Positions 36,456 through 48,307 of a stretch of DNA of 64,000 nt are shown here, piece after piece (the stretch's first letter is position 1; the number at the start of each line of letters is the position of its first letter). The stretch spans positions 13,162,001 through 13,226,000 of the forward strand of contig NC_135136.1 in NCBI RefSeq assembly GCF_051014445.1. Reading direction: 5' to 3'. The stretch comes from Colletes latitarsis. Its lineage: Eukaryota; Arthropoda; Insecta; Hymenoptera; Colletidae. Position numbers and translations under genes: made by a program. The notes below the pieces were generated by a model, which was given only the letters and a program-made list of their open reading frames with translations, did no database searches and had not been told where the DNA came from.

Positions 36456-38151
36456 GCTCGCACTTTCGCATATTTCTCGCACTCGGTGGCCAGATTTTGG
36501 GCTTTTTCTGGTTTGGATCCCGTAGTATTGTGGTACCACACTGAAACATTCAATTAAACCTGGTCTTGATAAATATTTTAGAGGATAACGCATGTTAGAT
36601 CTGGGTTATGTCTAGGATTTGCCCAAATCAGGCTCATGAATTCGCATATTTCTCATACTTCATGGCTAGATACTGGGCTTTTTCAGGATTGGATCACGTA
36701 GTAATGTGGTACCACACTGAAACAGTAAATTAAACCTAGTTTCGATAAATATTTTAGAGGATAACGCAAGTTAGGTATAGGTTAGGCCTGGGATTTTCCC
36801 TCATCAGACACATACTTTCGCATTCTTCACATACTTGTTGAACGGATCCTGGGGTTTTTCAGGTTTGGATCACGTAGTAATGTGGTAGCTCACTGAAACA
36901 GTCCATTAAACCTCGTTTCGATCAATATTTTAGAGGATAACGCATGTTCTCTCTAGGTTAGGCCTGGGATTTGCCCTCATCATACACATACTTTCGCATT
37001 CTCCACATACTTGTTGAACAGATCCTGGGTTCTTTCTGGTTTGGATCACGTAGTAATGTGGTTGCTCACTGAAACAGTCCATTAAACCTGGTTTCGATCA
37101 ATATTTTAGAGGATAACGCATGTTCTATCTAGGTTAGGCCTGGGATTTGCCCTCATCAGACACATACTTTCGCATTCTCCACATACTTGTTGAACAGATC
37201 CTGGGTTCTTTCTGGTTTGGATCACGTAGTAATGTGGTAGCACACTGAAACAGTCCATTAAACCTGGTTTCGATCAATATTTTTGAGGATAACGCATGTT
37301 AGATCTTGGTTAGGCCTGGGATTTGCCCTCATCAGACACATACTTTCGCATTCTCCACATACTTGTTGAACAGATCCTAGGTATTCTTCTGGTTTGGATC
37401 ACGTAGTAATGTGGTACCACACTGAAACATTCCATTAAACCCGGTTTCGGTCAATATTTTAGTGGATAACGCAAGTTAGGTCTGGGATAGGTCTGGGATT
37501 TGCCCTCATCAGGGTCATATTTTCGCATTCTTCACATACTTGTTGAACAGATCCTGGGTATTTTTCTGGTTTGGATCAGGTAGTAATGTGGCACCACACT
37601 GAAACAGTCGATTAAACCTGGTTTCGATCAATATTTTTGAGGATAACGCATGTTAGGTCTAGGTTAGGCCCGGGATTTGCCCTCATCAGGCTCGTACTTT
37701 CGCATATTCCTCATGGTTCATGGCCGGATTCTGGGCTTTTTCTAGATTGGATCCTGTAGTATTGTGGTACCACACTGAAACATTCAATTAAACCTGGTCT
37801 TGATAAATATTTTAGAGGATAACGCATGTTAGATCTGGGTTATGTCTAGGATTTGCCCAAATCAGGCTCATAAATTCGCATATTTCTCATACTTCATGGC
37901 TAGATACTGGGCTTTTTCAGGATTGGATCACGTAGTAATGTGGTACCACACTGAAACAGTACATTTAACCTGGTTTCGATCAATATTTTAGAGGACAACG
38001 CAAGTTAGGACTGCGATAGGTCTGGGAATTGCCATCATCAGGGTCATATTTTCGCGTTCTTCACATACTTGTTGAACAGATCCTGGGTATTTTTCTGGTT
38101 TGGATCAGGTAGTAACGTGGTACCACACTGAAGCAGTCGATTAAACCTGGT
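35944..38151 (+). repeat. Long-range block F, copy 2 (partner at 3807-6014)
   Basis: This block is about 2.2 kb and is nearly identical to 3807-6014, despite a distance of 32,137 bp. The shared private GGTTGCTCAC variant (37061) ties it to that block rather than to the nearer relatives at 18.0-20.2 kb. Differences include CGATAAATA near 36743 and TTAGGACTGCG near 38005. Confidence 0.85.
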
Positions 38152-38199
38152 TTCGATCAATATTTTTGAGGATAACGCATGTTAGGTCTAGGTTAGGCC

Positions 38200-39397
38200 C
38201 GGGATTTGCCCTCACCAGGGTCATATTTCCGCGTTCTTCACATACTTGTTGAACAGATCCTGGGTATTTTTCTGGTTTGGATCACGCAGTAATGTGGTAC
38301 CACACTGAAATAGTCGATTAAACCTGGTCTTGATAAATATTTTAGAAGATAACGCATGTTAGATCTGGGTAATGTCTAGGATTTGCCCTAATCAGGCACA
38401 TAATTTCGCATTTTCCACATACATGTTTAACAGATCCTGGGTTTCTTCTGGTTTGGATCACGTAGTAATGTGGTACCACACTGAAGCATTCAATTAAACC
38501 TGGTCTTGGTAAATATTTTAGAGGATAACGCATGTTAGGTCTGGGGTAGGTCTGGGATTTGCTCTCATCAGGCTCGTACTTTCGCATATTTCTCATACTT
38601 GATGGCCAGATTCTGGGCTTTTTCTAGTTTGGATTCTGTAGTAATGTGGTGCCACACTGAGACAGTCCATTTAACCTGGTTTCTATCAATATTTTAGAGG
38701 ATAACACATGTTATGTCTAGGTTAGGCCTGGGATTTACTCTCATCAGGCTCGTACTTTCGCATATTTCTCATAATTCATGGCCAGATTCTGGGCTTTTTC
38801 TGGATTGGATCAGGTAGTAATGTGGTACCACACTGAGACAGTCCATTAAACCTGGTTTCGATCAATATTTTAAAGGACAACGGAAGTTAGGTCTCGGATA
38901 GGTCTGGGATTTGCCCTGATCAGGCTCGCACTTTCGCATATTTCTCATACTCGGTGGCCAGATTCTGGGCTTTTTCTGGTTTGGATCCCGTAGTATTGTG
39001 GTACCACACAGAAACATTCAATTAAACCTGGTCTTGATAAATATTTTAGAGGATAACGCATGTTAGATCTGGGTTATGTCTAGGATTTGCCCAAATCAGG
39101 CTCATAAATTCGCATATTTCTCATACTTCATGGCTAGATACTGGGCTTTTTCAGGATTGGATCACGTAGTAATGTGGTACCACACTGAAACAGTAAATTA
39201 AACCTAGTTTCGATCAATATTTTAGAGGATAACGCATGTTCTGTCTAGGTTAGGCCTGGGATTTGCCCTCATCAGACACATACTTTCGCATTTTCGACAT
39301 ACATGTTGAACAGATCCTGGGTATTTTTCTGGTTTAGATCAGGTAGTAATGTGGTACCACACTGAAGCAGTCGATTAAACCTGGTTTCGATCAATAT
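38200..39397 (+). repeat. HOR block D1, copy 2
   Basis: This is a copy of 23108-24305, sharing the private GTTTAACAG variant. A single change (TTTTCGACATAC near 39292) distinguishes it. It overlaps block G (38864-39951), so the exchange points fall at different places in different lineages. Confidence 0.85.
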
Positions 39398-39951
39398 ATT
39401 TGAGGATAACTAATGTTAGGTCTAGGTTAGGCCCGGGATTTGCCCTCATCAGGGTCATATTTCCGCGTTCTTCACATACATGTTGAACAGATCCTGGGCT
39501 TTTTCTGGATTGGATCAGGTAGTAATGTGGTACCACACTGAAACAGTCCATTAAACCCGGTTTCGATAAATATTTTAGAGGACAACGCAAGTTAGGTCTG
39601 GGATAGGTCTGGGATTTGCCCTGATCAGGCTCGCACTTTCGCATATTTCTCATACTCGGTGGCCAGATTCTGGGCTTTTTCTGGTTTGGATCCCGTAGTA
39701 TTGTGGTACCACACTGAAACATTCAATTAATCCTGGTCTTGATAAATATTTTAGAGGATAACGCATGTTAGATCTGGGTTATGTCTAGGATTTGTCCAAA
39801 TCAGGCTCATAAATTCGCATATTTCTCATACTTCATGGCTAGATACTGGGCTTTTTCAGGATTGGATCACGTAGTAATGTGGTAGCACACTGAAACAGTC
39901 CATTAAACCCGGTTTCGATCAATATTTTAGTGGATAACGCAGGTTAGGTCT
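38864..39951 (+). repeat. HOR block G, copy 2
   Basis: This is a copy of 30427-31514. It bridges D1 and D2 and shows a third set of exchange points within the same 1.7 kb. Confidence 0.83.
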
Positions 39952-41594
39952 GGGATAGGTCTGGGATTTGCCCTCATCAGGGTCATATTTTCGCGTTCTT
40001 CACATACTTGTTGAACAGATCCTGGGTATTTTTCTGGTTTGGATCAGGCAGTAATGTGGCACCACACTTAAACAGTCGATTAAACCTGGTTTCGATCAAT
40101 ATTTTTGAGGATAACGCATGTTAGGTCTAGGTTAGGCCCGGGATTTGCCCTCATCAGGGTCATATTTCCGCGTTCTTCACATACTTGTTGAACAGATCCT
40201 GGGTATTTTTCTGGTTTGGATCACGTAGTAATGTGGTACCACACTGAAACAGTCGATTAAACCTGGTTTCGATCAGTATTTTTGAGGGTAACGCATGTTA
40301 GGTCTAGGTTAGGCCTGGGATTTTCCCTGATCAGCCACATACTTTCGCATGCTTCACATACTTGTTGAACGGATCCTGGGTTTTTTGTGGTTTGGATCAC
40401 GTAGTAATGTGGTACCACACTGAAACATTCAATTAAACCTGGACTTGATAAATGTTTTAGAGGATAACGCATGTTGAGTCTGGGATAAGTCTGGGATTTG
40501 CCCTCATCAGGCTCATAGTTTCGCGTTTTTCACATACTTGCTGAACAGATCCTGGGTTTTTTCTGTTTTGGATCACGTAGTAATGTGGTACCACACTGAA
40601 ACAGTCCATTAAACCTGGTTTCGATCAATATTTTAGAGAATAACGCATGTTAGGTCATGGTTAGGTCTGGGATTTGCTCTCATCAGGCTCGTACTTTCGC
40701 ATATTCCTCATGGTTCATGGCCAGATTCTGGGCTTTTTCTGGATTGGATCAGGTAGTAATGTGGTACCACACTGAAACAGTCCATTAAACCTGGTTTCGA
40801 TCAATATTTTAGAGGACAACGCAAGTTAGGTCTGGGATAGGTCTGGGATTTGCCCTGATCAGGTTCGCACTTTCGCATATTTCTCATACTCGGTGGCCAG
40901 ATTCTGGGCTTTTTCTGGTTTGGATCCCGTAGTATTGTGGTACCACACTGAAACATTCAATTAAACCTGGTCTTGATAAATATTTTAGAGGATAACGCAT
41001 GTTAGATCTGGGTTATGTCTAGGATTTGCCCAAATCAGGCTCATAAATTCGCATATTTCTCATACTTCATGGCCAGATACAGGGCTTTTTCAGGATTGGA
41101 TCAGGTAGTAATGTGGTACCACACTGAAACAGTAAATTAAACCTAGTTTCGATCAATATTTTAGAGGATAGGTCTGGGATTTGCCCTCATCAGGGTCATA
41201 TTTTCGCATTTTTCACATACCTGTTGAACAGATCCCTGGCTTTTTCTGGTTTGGATCACGTAGAAATGTGGTACCACACTGAAACATTCAATTAATCCTG
41301 GTACTGATAAATATTTTTGAGGGTAACGCATGTTGGGTCTAGGTCAGGCCTGGGATTTTCCCTCATCAGACACATACTTTCGCACTCTTCACATACTTGT
41401 TGAACGGATCCTGGGTGTTTTCTGGTTTGGATCACGTAGTAATGTGGTAGCACACTGAAAAAGTCCATTATACCTGGTTGCGATCAATATTTTACAGGAT
41501 AACGCATGTTCTGTCTAGGTTAGGCCTGGGATTTGCCCTCATCAGACACATACTTTCGCATTTTCCGCATACTTGTTGAACAGATCCTGGGTTT
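39911..41594 (+). repeat. HOR block D2, copy 2
   Basis: This is a copy of 24291-25974. A related but less complete stretch lies at about 31630-32500. To the right it runs into the region that seeds the 13-unit HOR. Confidence 0.86.
41164..41178 (+). repeat. 21-bp-deleted unit junction
   Basis: Same junction, in block D2 copy 2; the partner is at 25544. Confidence 0.9.
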
Positions 41595-42264
41595 TTTCTG
41601 GTTTGGATCATGTAGTAATGTGGTAGCACACTGAAACAGTCCATTAAACCTGGTTTCGATCAATATCTTTGAGGATAGCTCATGTTAGGTCTAGGTTAGG
41701 CCCGGCATTTGCCCTCATCAGGGTCATATTTCCGCGTTCTTCACATACTTGTTGAACAGATCCTGGGCTTTTTCTGGATTGGATCAGGTTGTAATGTGGT
41801 ACCACACTGAAGCAGTCCATTAAACCTGGTTTCGATCAATATTTTAGAGGAGAACGCAAGTTAGGTCTGGGATAGGTCTGGGATTTGCCCTGATCAGGCT
41901 CGCACTTTCGCATATTTCTCGCACTCGGTGGCCAGATTTTGGGCTTTTTCTGGTTTGGATCCCGTAGTATTGTGGTACCACACTGAAACATTCAATTAAA
42001 CCTGGTCTTGATAAATATTTTAGAGGATAACGCATGTTAGATCTGGGTTATGTCTAGGATTTGCCCAAATCAGGCTCATGAATTCGCATATTTCTCATAC
42101 TTCATGGCTAGATACTGGGCTTTTTCAGGATTGAATCACGTAGTAATGTGGTACCACACTGAAACAGTAAATTAAACCTAGTTTCGATCAATATTTTAGA
42201 GGATAACGCAAGTTAGGTCTAGGTTAGGCCTGGGATTTTCCCTCATCAGACACATACTTTCGCA
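41595..42264 (+). repeat. Satellite stretch leading into the 13-unit HOR
   Basis: It resembles 43181-43850 at an offset of 1,586 bp (9x176+2), with differences at TCATGTAGT (41608) and GATAGCTCATG (41675). It already carries CAGGATTGAATCACG (42127), a variant that I saw only in this HOR family. It looks like the single-copy ancestor or left flank of the amplified unit. Confidence 0.82.
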
Positions 42265-44554
42265 TTCTTCACATACTTGTTGAACGGATCCTGTGGTTTT
42301 TCAGGTTTGGAACAGGTAGTAATGTGGTACCACACTGAAACAGTCCATTAAACCTGGTTTCGATCAATATTTTAGAGGACAACGCAAGTTAGGTCTGGGA
42401 TAGGTCTGGGATTTGCCCTGATCAGGCTCGCACTTTCGCATATTTCTCATACTCGGTGGCCAGATTCTGGGCTTTTTCTGGTTTGGATCCCGTAGTATTG
42501 TGGTACCACACTGAAACATTCAATTAATCCTGGTCTTGATAAATATTTTAGAGGATAACGCATGTTAGATCTGGGTTATGTCTAGGATTTGTCCAAATCA
42601 GGCTCATAAATTCGCATATTTCTCATACTTCATGGCTAGATACTGGGCTTTTTCAGGATTGGATCACGTAGTAATGTGGTAGCACACTGAAACAGTCCAT
42701 TAAACCCGGTTTCGATCAATATTTTAGTGGATAACGCAGGTTAGGTCTGGGATAGGTCTGGGATTTGCCCTCATCAGGGTCATATTTTCGCGTTCTTCAC
42801 ATACTTGTTGAACAGATCCTGGGTATTTTTCTGGTTTGGATCAGGCAGTAATGTGGCACCACACTTAAACAGTCGATTAAACCTGGTTTCGATCAATATT
42901 TTTGAGGATAACGCATGTTAGGTCTAGGTTAGGCCCGGGATTTGCCCTCATCAGGGTCATATTTCCGCGTTCTTCACATACTTGTTGAACAGATCCTGGG
43001 TATTTTTCTGGTTTGGATCACGTAGTAATGTGGTACCACACTGAAACAGTCGATTAAACCTGGTTTCGATCAGTATTTTTGAGGGTAACGCATGTTAGGT
43101 CTAGGTTAGGCCTGGGATTTGCCCTCATCAGACACATACTTTCGCATTTTCCGCATACTTGTTGAACAGATCCTGGGTTTTTTCTGGTTTGGATCACGTA
43201 GTAATGTGGTAGCACACTGAAACAGTCCATTAAACCTGGTTTCGATCAATATCTTTGAGGATAACTCATGTTAGGTCTAGGTTAGGCCCGGCATTTGCCC
43301 TCATCAGGGTCATATTTCCGCGTTCTTCACATACTTGTTGAACAGATCCTGGGCTTTTTCTGGATTGGATCAGGTTGTAATGTGGTACCACACTGAAGCA
43401 GTCCATTAAACCTGGTTTCGATCAATATTTTAGAGGAGAACGCAAGTTAGGTCTGGTATAGGTCTGGGATTTGCCCTGATCAGGCTCGCACTTTCGCATA
43501 TTTCTCGCACTCGGTGGCCAGATTTTGGGCTTTTTCTGGTTTGGATCCCGTAGTATTGTGGTACCACACTGAAACATTCAATTAAACCTGGTCTTGATAA
43601 ATATTTTAGAGGATAACGCATGTTAGATCTGGGTTATGTCTAGGATTTGCCCAAATCAGGCTCATGAATTCGCATATTTCTCATACTTCATGGCTAGATA
43701 CTGGGCTTTTTCAGGATTGAATCACGTAGTAATGTGGTACCACACTGAAACAGTAAATTAAACCTAGTTTCGATCAATATTTTAGAGGATAACGCAAGTT
43801 AGGTCTAGGTTAGGCCTGGGATTTTCCCTCATCAGACACATACTTTCGCATTCTTCACATACTTGTTGAACGGATCCTGTGGTTTTTCAGGTTTGGATCA
43901 CGTAGTAATGTGGTAGCTCACTGAAACAGTCCATTAAACCTGGTTTCGATCAATATTTTAGAGGATAACGCATGTTCTATCTAGGTTAGGCCTGGGATTT
44001 GCCCTCATCAGACACATACTTTCGCATTCTCCACATACTTGTTGAACAGATCCTGGGTTCTTTCTGGTTTGGATCACGAAGTAATGTGGTAGCACACTGA
44101 AACAGTCCATTAAACCTGGTTTCGATCAATATTTTAGAGGATAACGCATGTTCTGTCTAGGTTAGGCCTGGGATTTGTCCTCATCAGACACATACTCTCG
44201 CATTTTCCACATACATGTTGAACAGATTCTGGGTTTTTTCTGGTTTGGATCACGTAGTAATGTGGTAGCACACTGAAACAGTCCATTAAACCTGGTTTCG
44301 ATCAATATATTTGAGGATAACTCATGTTAGGTCTAGGTTAGGCCCGGGATTTGCACTCATCAGGGTCATATTTCCGCGTTCTTCACATACTTGTTGAACA
44401 GATCCTGGGCTTTTTCTGGATTGGACCAGGTAGTAATGTGGTACCACACTGAAACAGTCCATTAAACCTGGTTTCGATCAATATCTTTGAGGATAACTCA
44501 TGTTAGGTCTAGGTTAGGCCCGGCATTTGCCCTCATCAGGGTCATATTTCCGCG
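42265..44554 (+). repeat. 13-unit HOR, copy 1 (2,290 bp)
   Basis: It is repeated next door at an offset of 2,290 bp (13x176+2). Private markers recur in each copy: CAGGATTGAATCACG, CACGAAGTAATG (44089), GGTCTGGTATAGG and TTGGACCAGGTAG. The boundary is a hybrid unit with CTGTGGTTTTTCAGG joined to CAGGTAGTAATG. The only difference I saw from copy 2 is TTGGAACAGG (42308) against TTGGATCAGG. Confidence 0.93.
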
Positions 44555-46844
44555 TTCTTCACATACTTGTTGAACGGATCCTGTGGTTTTTCAGGTTTGG
44601 ATCAGGTAGTAATGTGGTACCACACTGAAACAGTCCATTAAACCTGGTTTCGATCAATATTTTAGAGGACAACGCAAGTTAGGTCTGGGATAGGTCTGGG
44701 ATTTGCCCTGATCAGGCTCGCACTTTCGCATATTTCTCATACTCGGTGGCCAGATTCTGGGCTTTTTCTGGTTTGGATCCCGTAGTATTGTGGTACCACA
44801 CTGAAACATTCAATTAATCCTGGTCTTGATAAATATTTTAGAGGATAACGCATGTTAGATCTGGGTTATGTCTAGGATTTGTCCAAATCAGGCTCATAAA
44901 TTCGCATATTTCTCATACTTCATGGCTAGATACTGGGCTTTTTCAGGATTGGATCACGTAGTAATGTGGTAGCACACTGAAACAGTCCATTAAACCCGGT
45001 TTCGATCAATATTTTAGTGGATAACGCAGGTTAGGTCTGGGATAGGTCTGGGATTTGCCCTCATCAGGGTCATATTTTCGCGTTCTTCACATACTTGTTG
45101 AACAGATCCTGGGTATTTTTCTGGTTTGGATCAGGCAGTAATGTGGCACCACACTTAAACAGTCGATTAAACCTGGTTTCGATCAATATTTTTGAGGATA
45201 ACGCATGTTAGGTCTAGGTTAGGCCCGGGATTTGCCCTCATCAGGGTCATATTTCCGCGTTCTTCACATACTTGTTGAACAGATCCTGGGTATTTTTCTG
45301 GTTTGGATCACGTAGTAATGTGGTACCACACTGAAACAGTCGATTAAACCTGGTTTCGATCAGTATTTTTGAGGGTAACGCATGTTAGGTCTAGGTTAGG
45401 CCTGGGATTTGCCCTCATCAGACACATACTTTCGCATTTTCCGCATACTTGTTGAACAGATCCTGGGTTTTTTCTGGTTTGGATCACGTAGTAATGTGGT
45501 AGCACACTGAAACAGTCCATTAAACCTGGTTTCGATCAATATCTTTGAGGATAACTCATGTTAGGTCTAGGTTAGGCCCGGCATTTGCCCTCATCAGGGT
45601 CATATTTCCGCGTTCTTCACATACTTGTTGAACAGATCCTGGGCTTTTTCTGGATTGGATCAGGTTGTAATGTGGTACCACACTGAAGCAGTCCATTAAA
45701 CCTGGTTTCGATCAATATTTTAGAGGAGAACGCAAGTTAGGTCTGGTATAGGTCTGGGATTTGCCCTGATCAGGCTCGCACTTTCGCATATTTCTCGCAC
45801 TCGGTGGCCAGATTTTGGGCTTTTTCTGGTTTGGATCCCGTAGTATTGTGGTACCACACTGAAACATTCAATTAAACCTGGTCTTGATAAATATTTTAGA
45901 GGATAACGCATGTTAGATCTGGGTTATGTCTAGGATTTGCCCAAATCAGGCTCATGAATTCGCATATTTCTCATACTTCATGGCTAGATACTGGGCTTTT
46001 TCAGGATTGAATCACGTAGTAATGTGGTACCACACTGAAACAGTAAATTAAACCTAGTTTCGATCAATATTTTAGAGGATAACGCAAGTTAGGTCTAGGT
46101 TAGGCCTGGGATTTTCCCTCATCAGACACATACTTTCGCATTCTTCACATACTTGTTGAACGGATCCTGTGGTTTTTCAGGTTTGGATCACGTAGTAATG
46201 TGGTAGCTCACTGAAACAGTCCATTAAACCTGGTTTCGATCAATATTTTAGAGGATAACGCATGTTCTATCTAGGTTAGGCCTGGGATTTGCCCTCATCA
46301 GACACATACTTTCGCATTCTCCACATACTTGTTGAACAGATCCTGGGTTCTTTCTGGTTTGGATCACGAAGTAATGTGGTAGCACACTGAAACAGTCCAT
46401 TAAACCTGGTTTCGATCAATATTTTAGAGGATAACGCATGTTCTGTCTAGGTTAGGCCTGGGATTTGTCCTCATCAGACACATACTCTCGCATTTTCCAC
46501 ATACATGTTGAACAGATTCTGGGTTTTTTCTGGTTTGGATCACGTAGTAATGTGGTAGCACACTGAAACAGTCCATTAAACCTGGTTTCGATCAATATAT
46601 TTGAGGATAACTCATGTTAGGTCTAGGTTAGGCCCGGGATTTGCACTCATCAGGGTCATATTTCCGCGTTCTTCACATACTTGTTGAACAGATCCTGGGC
46701 TTTTTCTGGATTGGACCAGGTAGTAATGTGGTACCACACTGAAACAGTCCATTAAACCTGGTTTCGATCAATATCTTTGAGGATAACTCATGTTAGGTCT
46801 AGGTTAGGCCCGGCATTTGCCCTCATCAGGGTCATATTTCCGCG
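44555..46844 (+). repeat. 13-unit HOR, copy 2 (2,290 bp)
   Basis: This is the second tandem copy, essentially identical to copy 1. The join lies in the run of identity TTCTTCACATACTTG, where the left side comes from a TTTCCGCG unit and the right side from a TGAACGGATCCTGTGG unit, an in-register homologous junction. Confidence 0.93.
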
Positions 46845-48307
46845 TTCTTCACATACTTGTTGAACGGATCCTGTGGTTTTTCAGGTTTGGATCAGGTAGT
46901 AATGTGGTACCACACTGAAACAGTCCATTAAACCCGGTTTCGATCAATATTTTAGTGGATAACGCAGGTTAGGTCTGGGATAGGTCTGGGATTACCCCTC
47001 ATCAGGGTCATATTTTCGCGTTCTTCACATACTTGTTGAACAGATCCTGGGTATTTTTCTGGTTTGGATCAGGCAGTAATGTGGCACCACACTTAAACAG
47101 TCGATTAAACCTGGTTTCGATCAATATTTTTGAGGATAACGCATGTTAGGTCTAGGTTAGGCCCGGGATTTGCCCTCATCAGGGTCATATTTCCGCGTTC
47201 TTCACATACTTGTTGAACAGATCCTGGGTATTTTTCTGGTTTGGATCACGTAGTAATGTGGTACCACACTGAAACAGTCGATTAAACCTGGTTTCGATCA
47301 GTATTTTTGAGGGTAACGCATGTTAGGTCTAGGTTAGGCCTGGGATTTGCCCTCATCAGACACATACTTTCGCATTTTCCGCATACTTGTTGAACAGATC
47401 CTGGGTTTTTTCTGGTTTGGATCACGTAGTAATGTGGTAGCACACTGAAACAGTCCATTAAACCTGGTTTCGATCAATATCTTTGAGGATAACTCATGTT
47501 AGGTCTAGGTTAGGCCCGGCATTTGCCCTCATCAGGGTCATATTTCCGCGTTCTTCACATACTTGTTGAACAGATCCTGGGCTTTTTCTGGATTGGATCA
47601 GGTTGTAATGTGGTACCACACTGAAGCAGTCCATTAAACCTGGTTTCGATCAATATTTTAGAGGAGAACGCAAGTTAGGTCTGGTATAGGTCTGGGATTT
47701 GCCCTGATCAGGCTCGCACTTTCGCATATTTCTCGCACTCGGTGGCCAGATTTTGGGCTTTTTCTGGTTTGGATCCCGTAGTATTGTGGTACCACACTGA
47801 AACATTCAATTAAACCAGGTCTTGATAAATATTTTAGAGGATAACGCATGTTAGATCTGGGTTATGTCTAGGATTTGCCCAAATCAGGCTCATGAATTCG
47901 CATATTTCTCATACTTCACGGCTAGATACTGGGCTTTTTCAGGATTGAATCACGTAGTAATGTGGTACCACACTGAAACAGTAAATTAAACCTAGTTTCG
48001 ATCAATATTTTAGAGGATAACGCAAGTTAGGTCTAGGTTAGGCCTGGGATTTTCCCTCATCAGACACATACTTTCGCATTCTTCACATACTTGTTGAACG
48101 GATCCTGTGGTTTTTCAGGTTTGGATCACGTAGTAATGTGGTAGCTCACTGAAACAGTCCACTAAACCTGGTTTCGATCAATATTTTAGAGGATAACGCA
48201 TGTTCTATCTAGGTTAGGCCTGGGATTTGCCCTCATCAGACACATACTTTCGCATTCTCCACATACTTGTTGAACAGATCCTGGGTTCTTTCTGGTTTGG
48301 ATCACGT
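46845..48307 (+). repeat. 13-unit HOR, copy 3, shortened and incomplete
   Basis: 46845-46934 follows copy 2 at 2,290 bp. From 46935 the offset drops to 1,938 bp, so exactly 352 bp (two units, equivalent to 44645-44996) are missing. The join is at AAACC with C in place of T. It carries its own changes (GGGATTACCCC near 46990, AAACCAGGTC near 47812). The match ends at 48307, where this copy has CACGTAG and the others CACGAAG. Confidence 0.9.
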
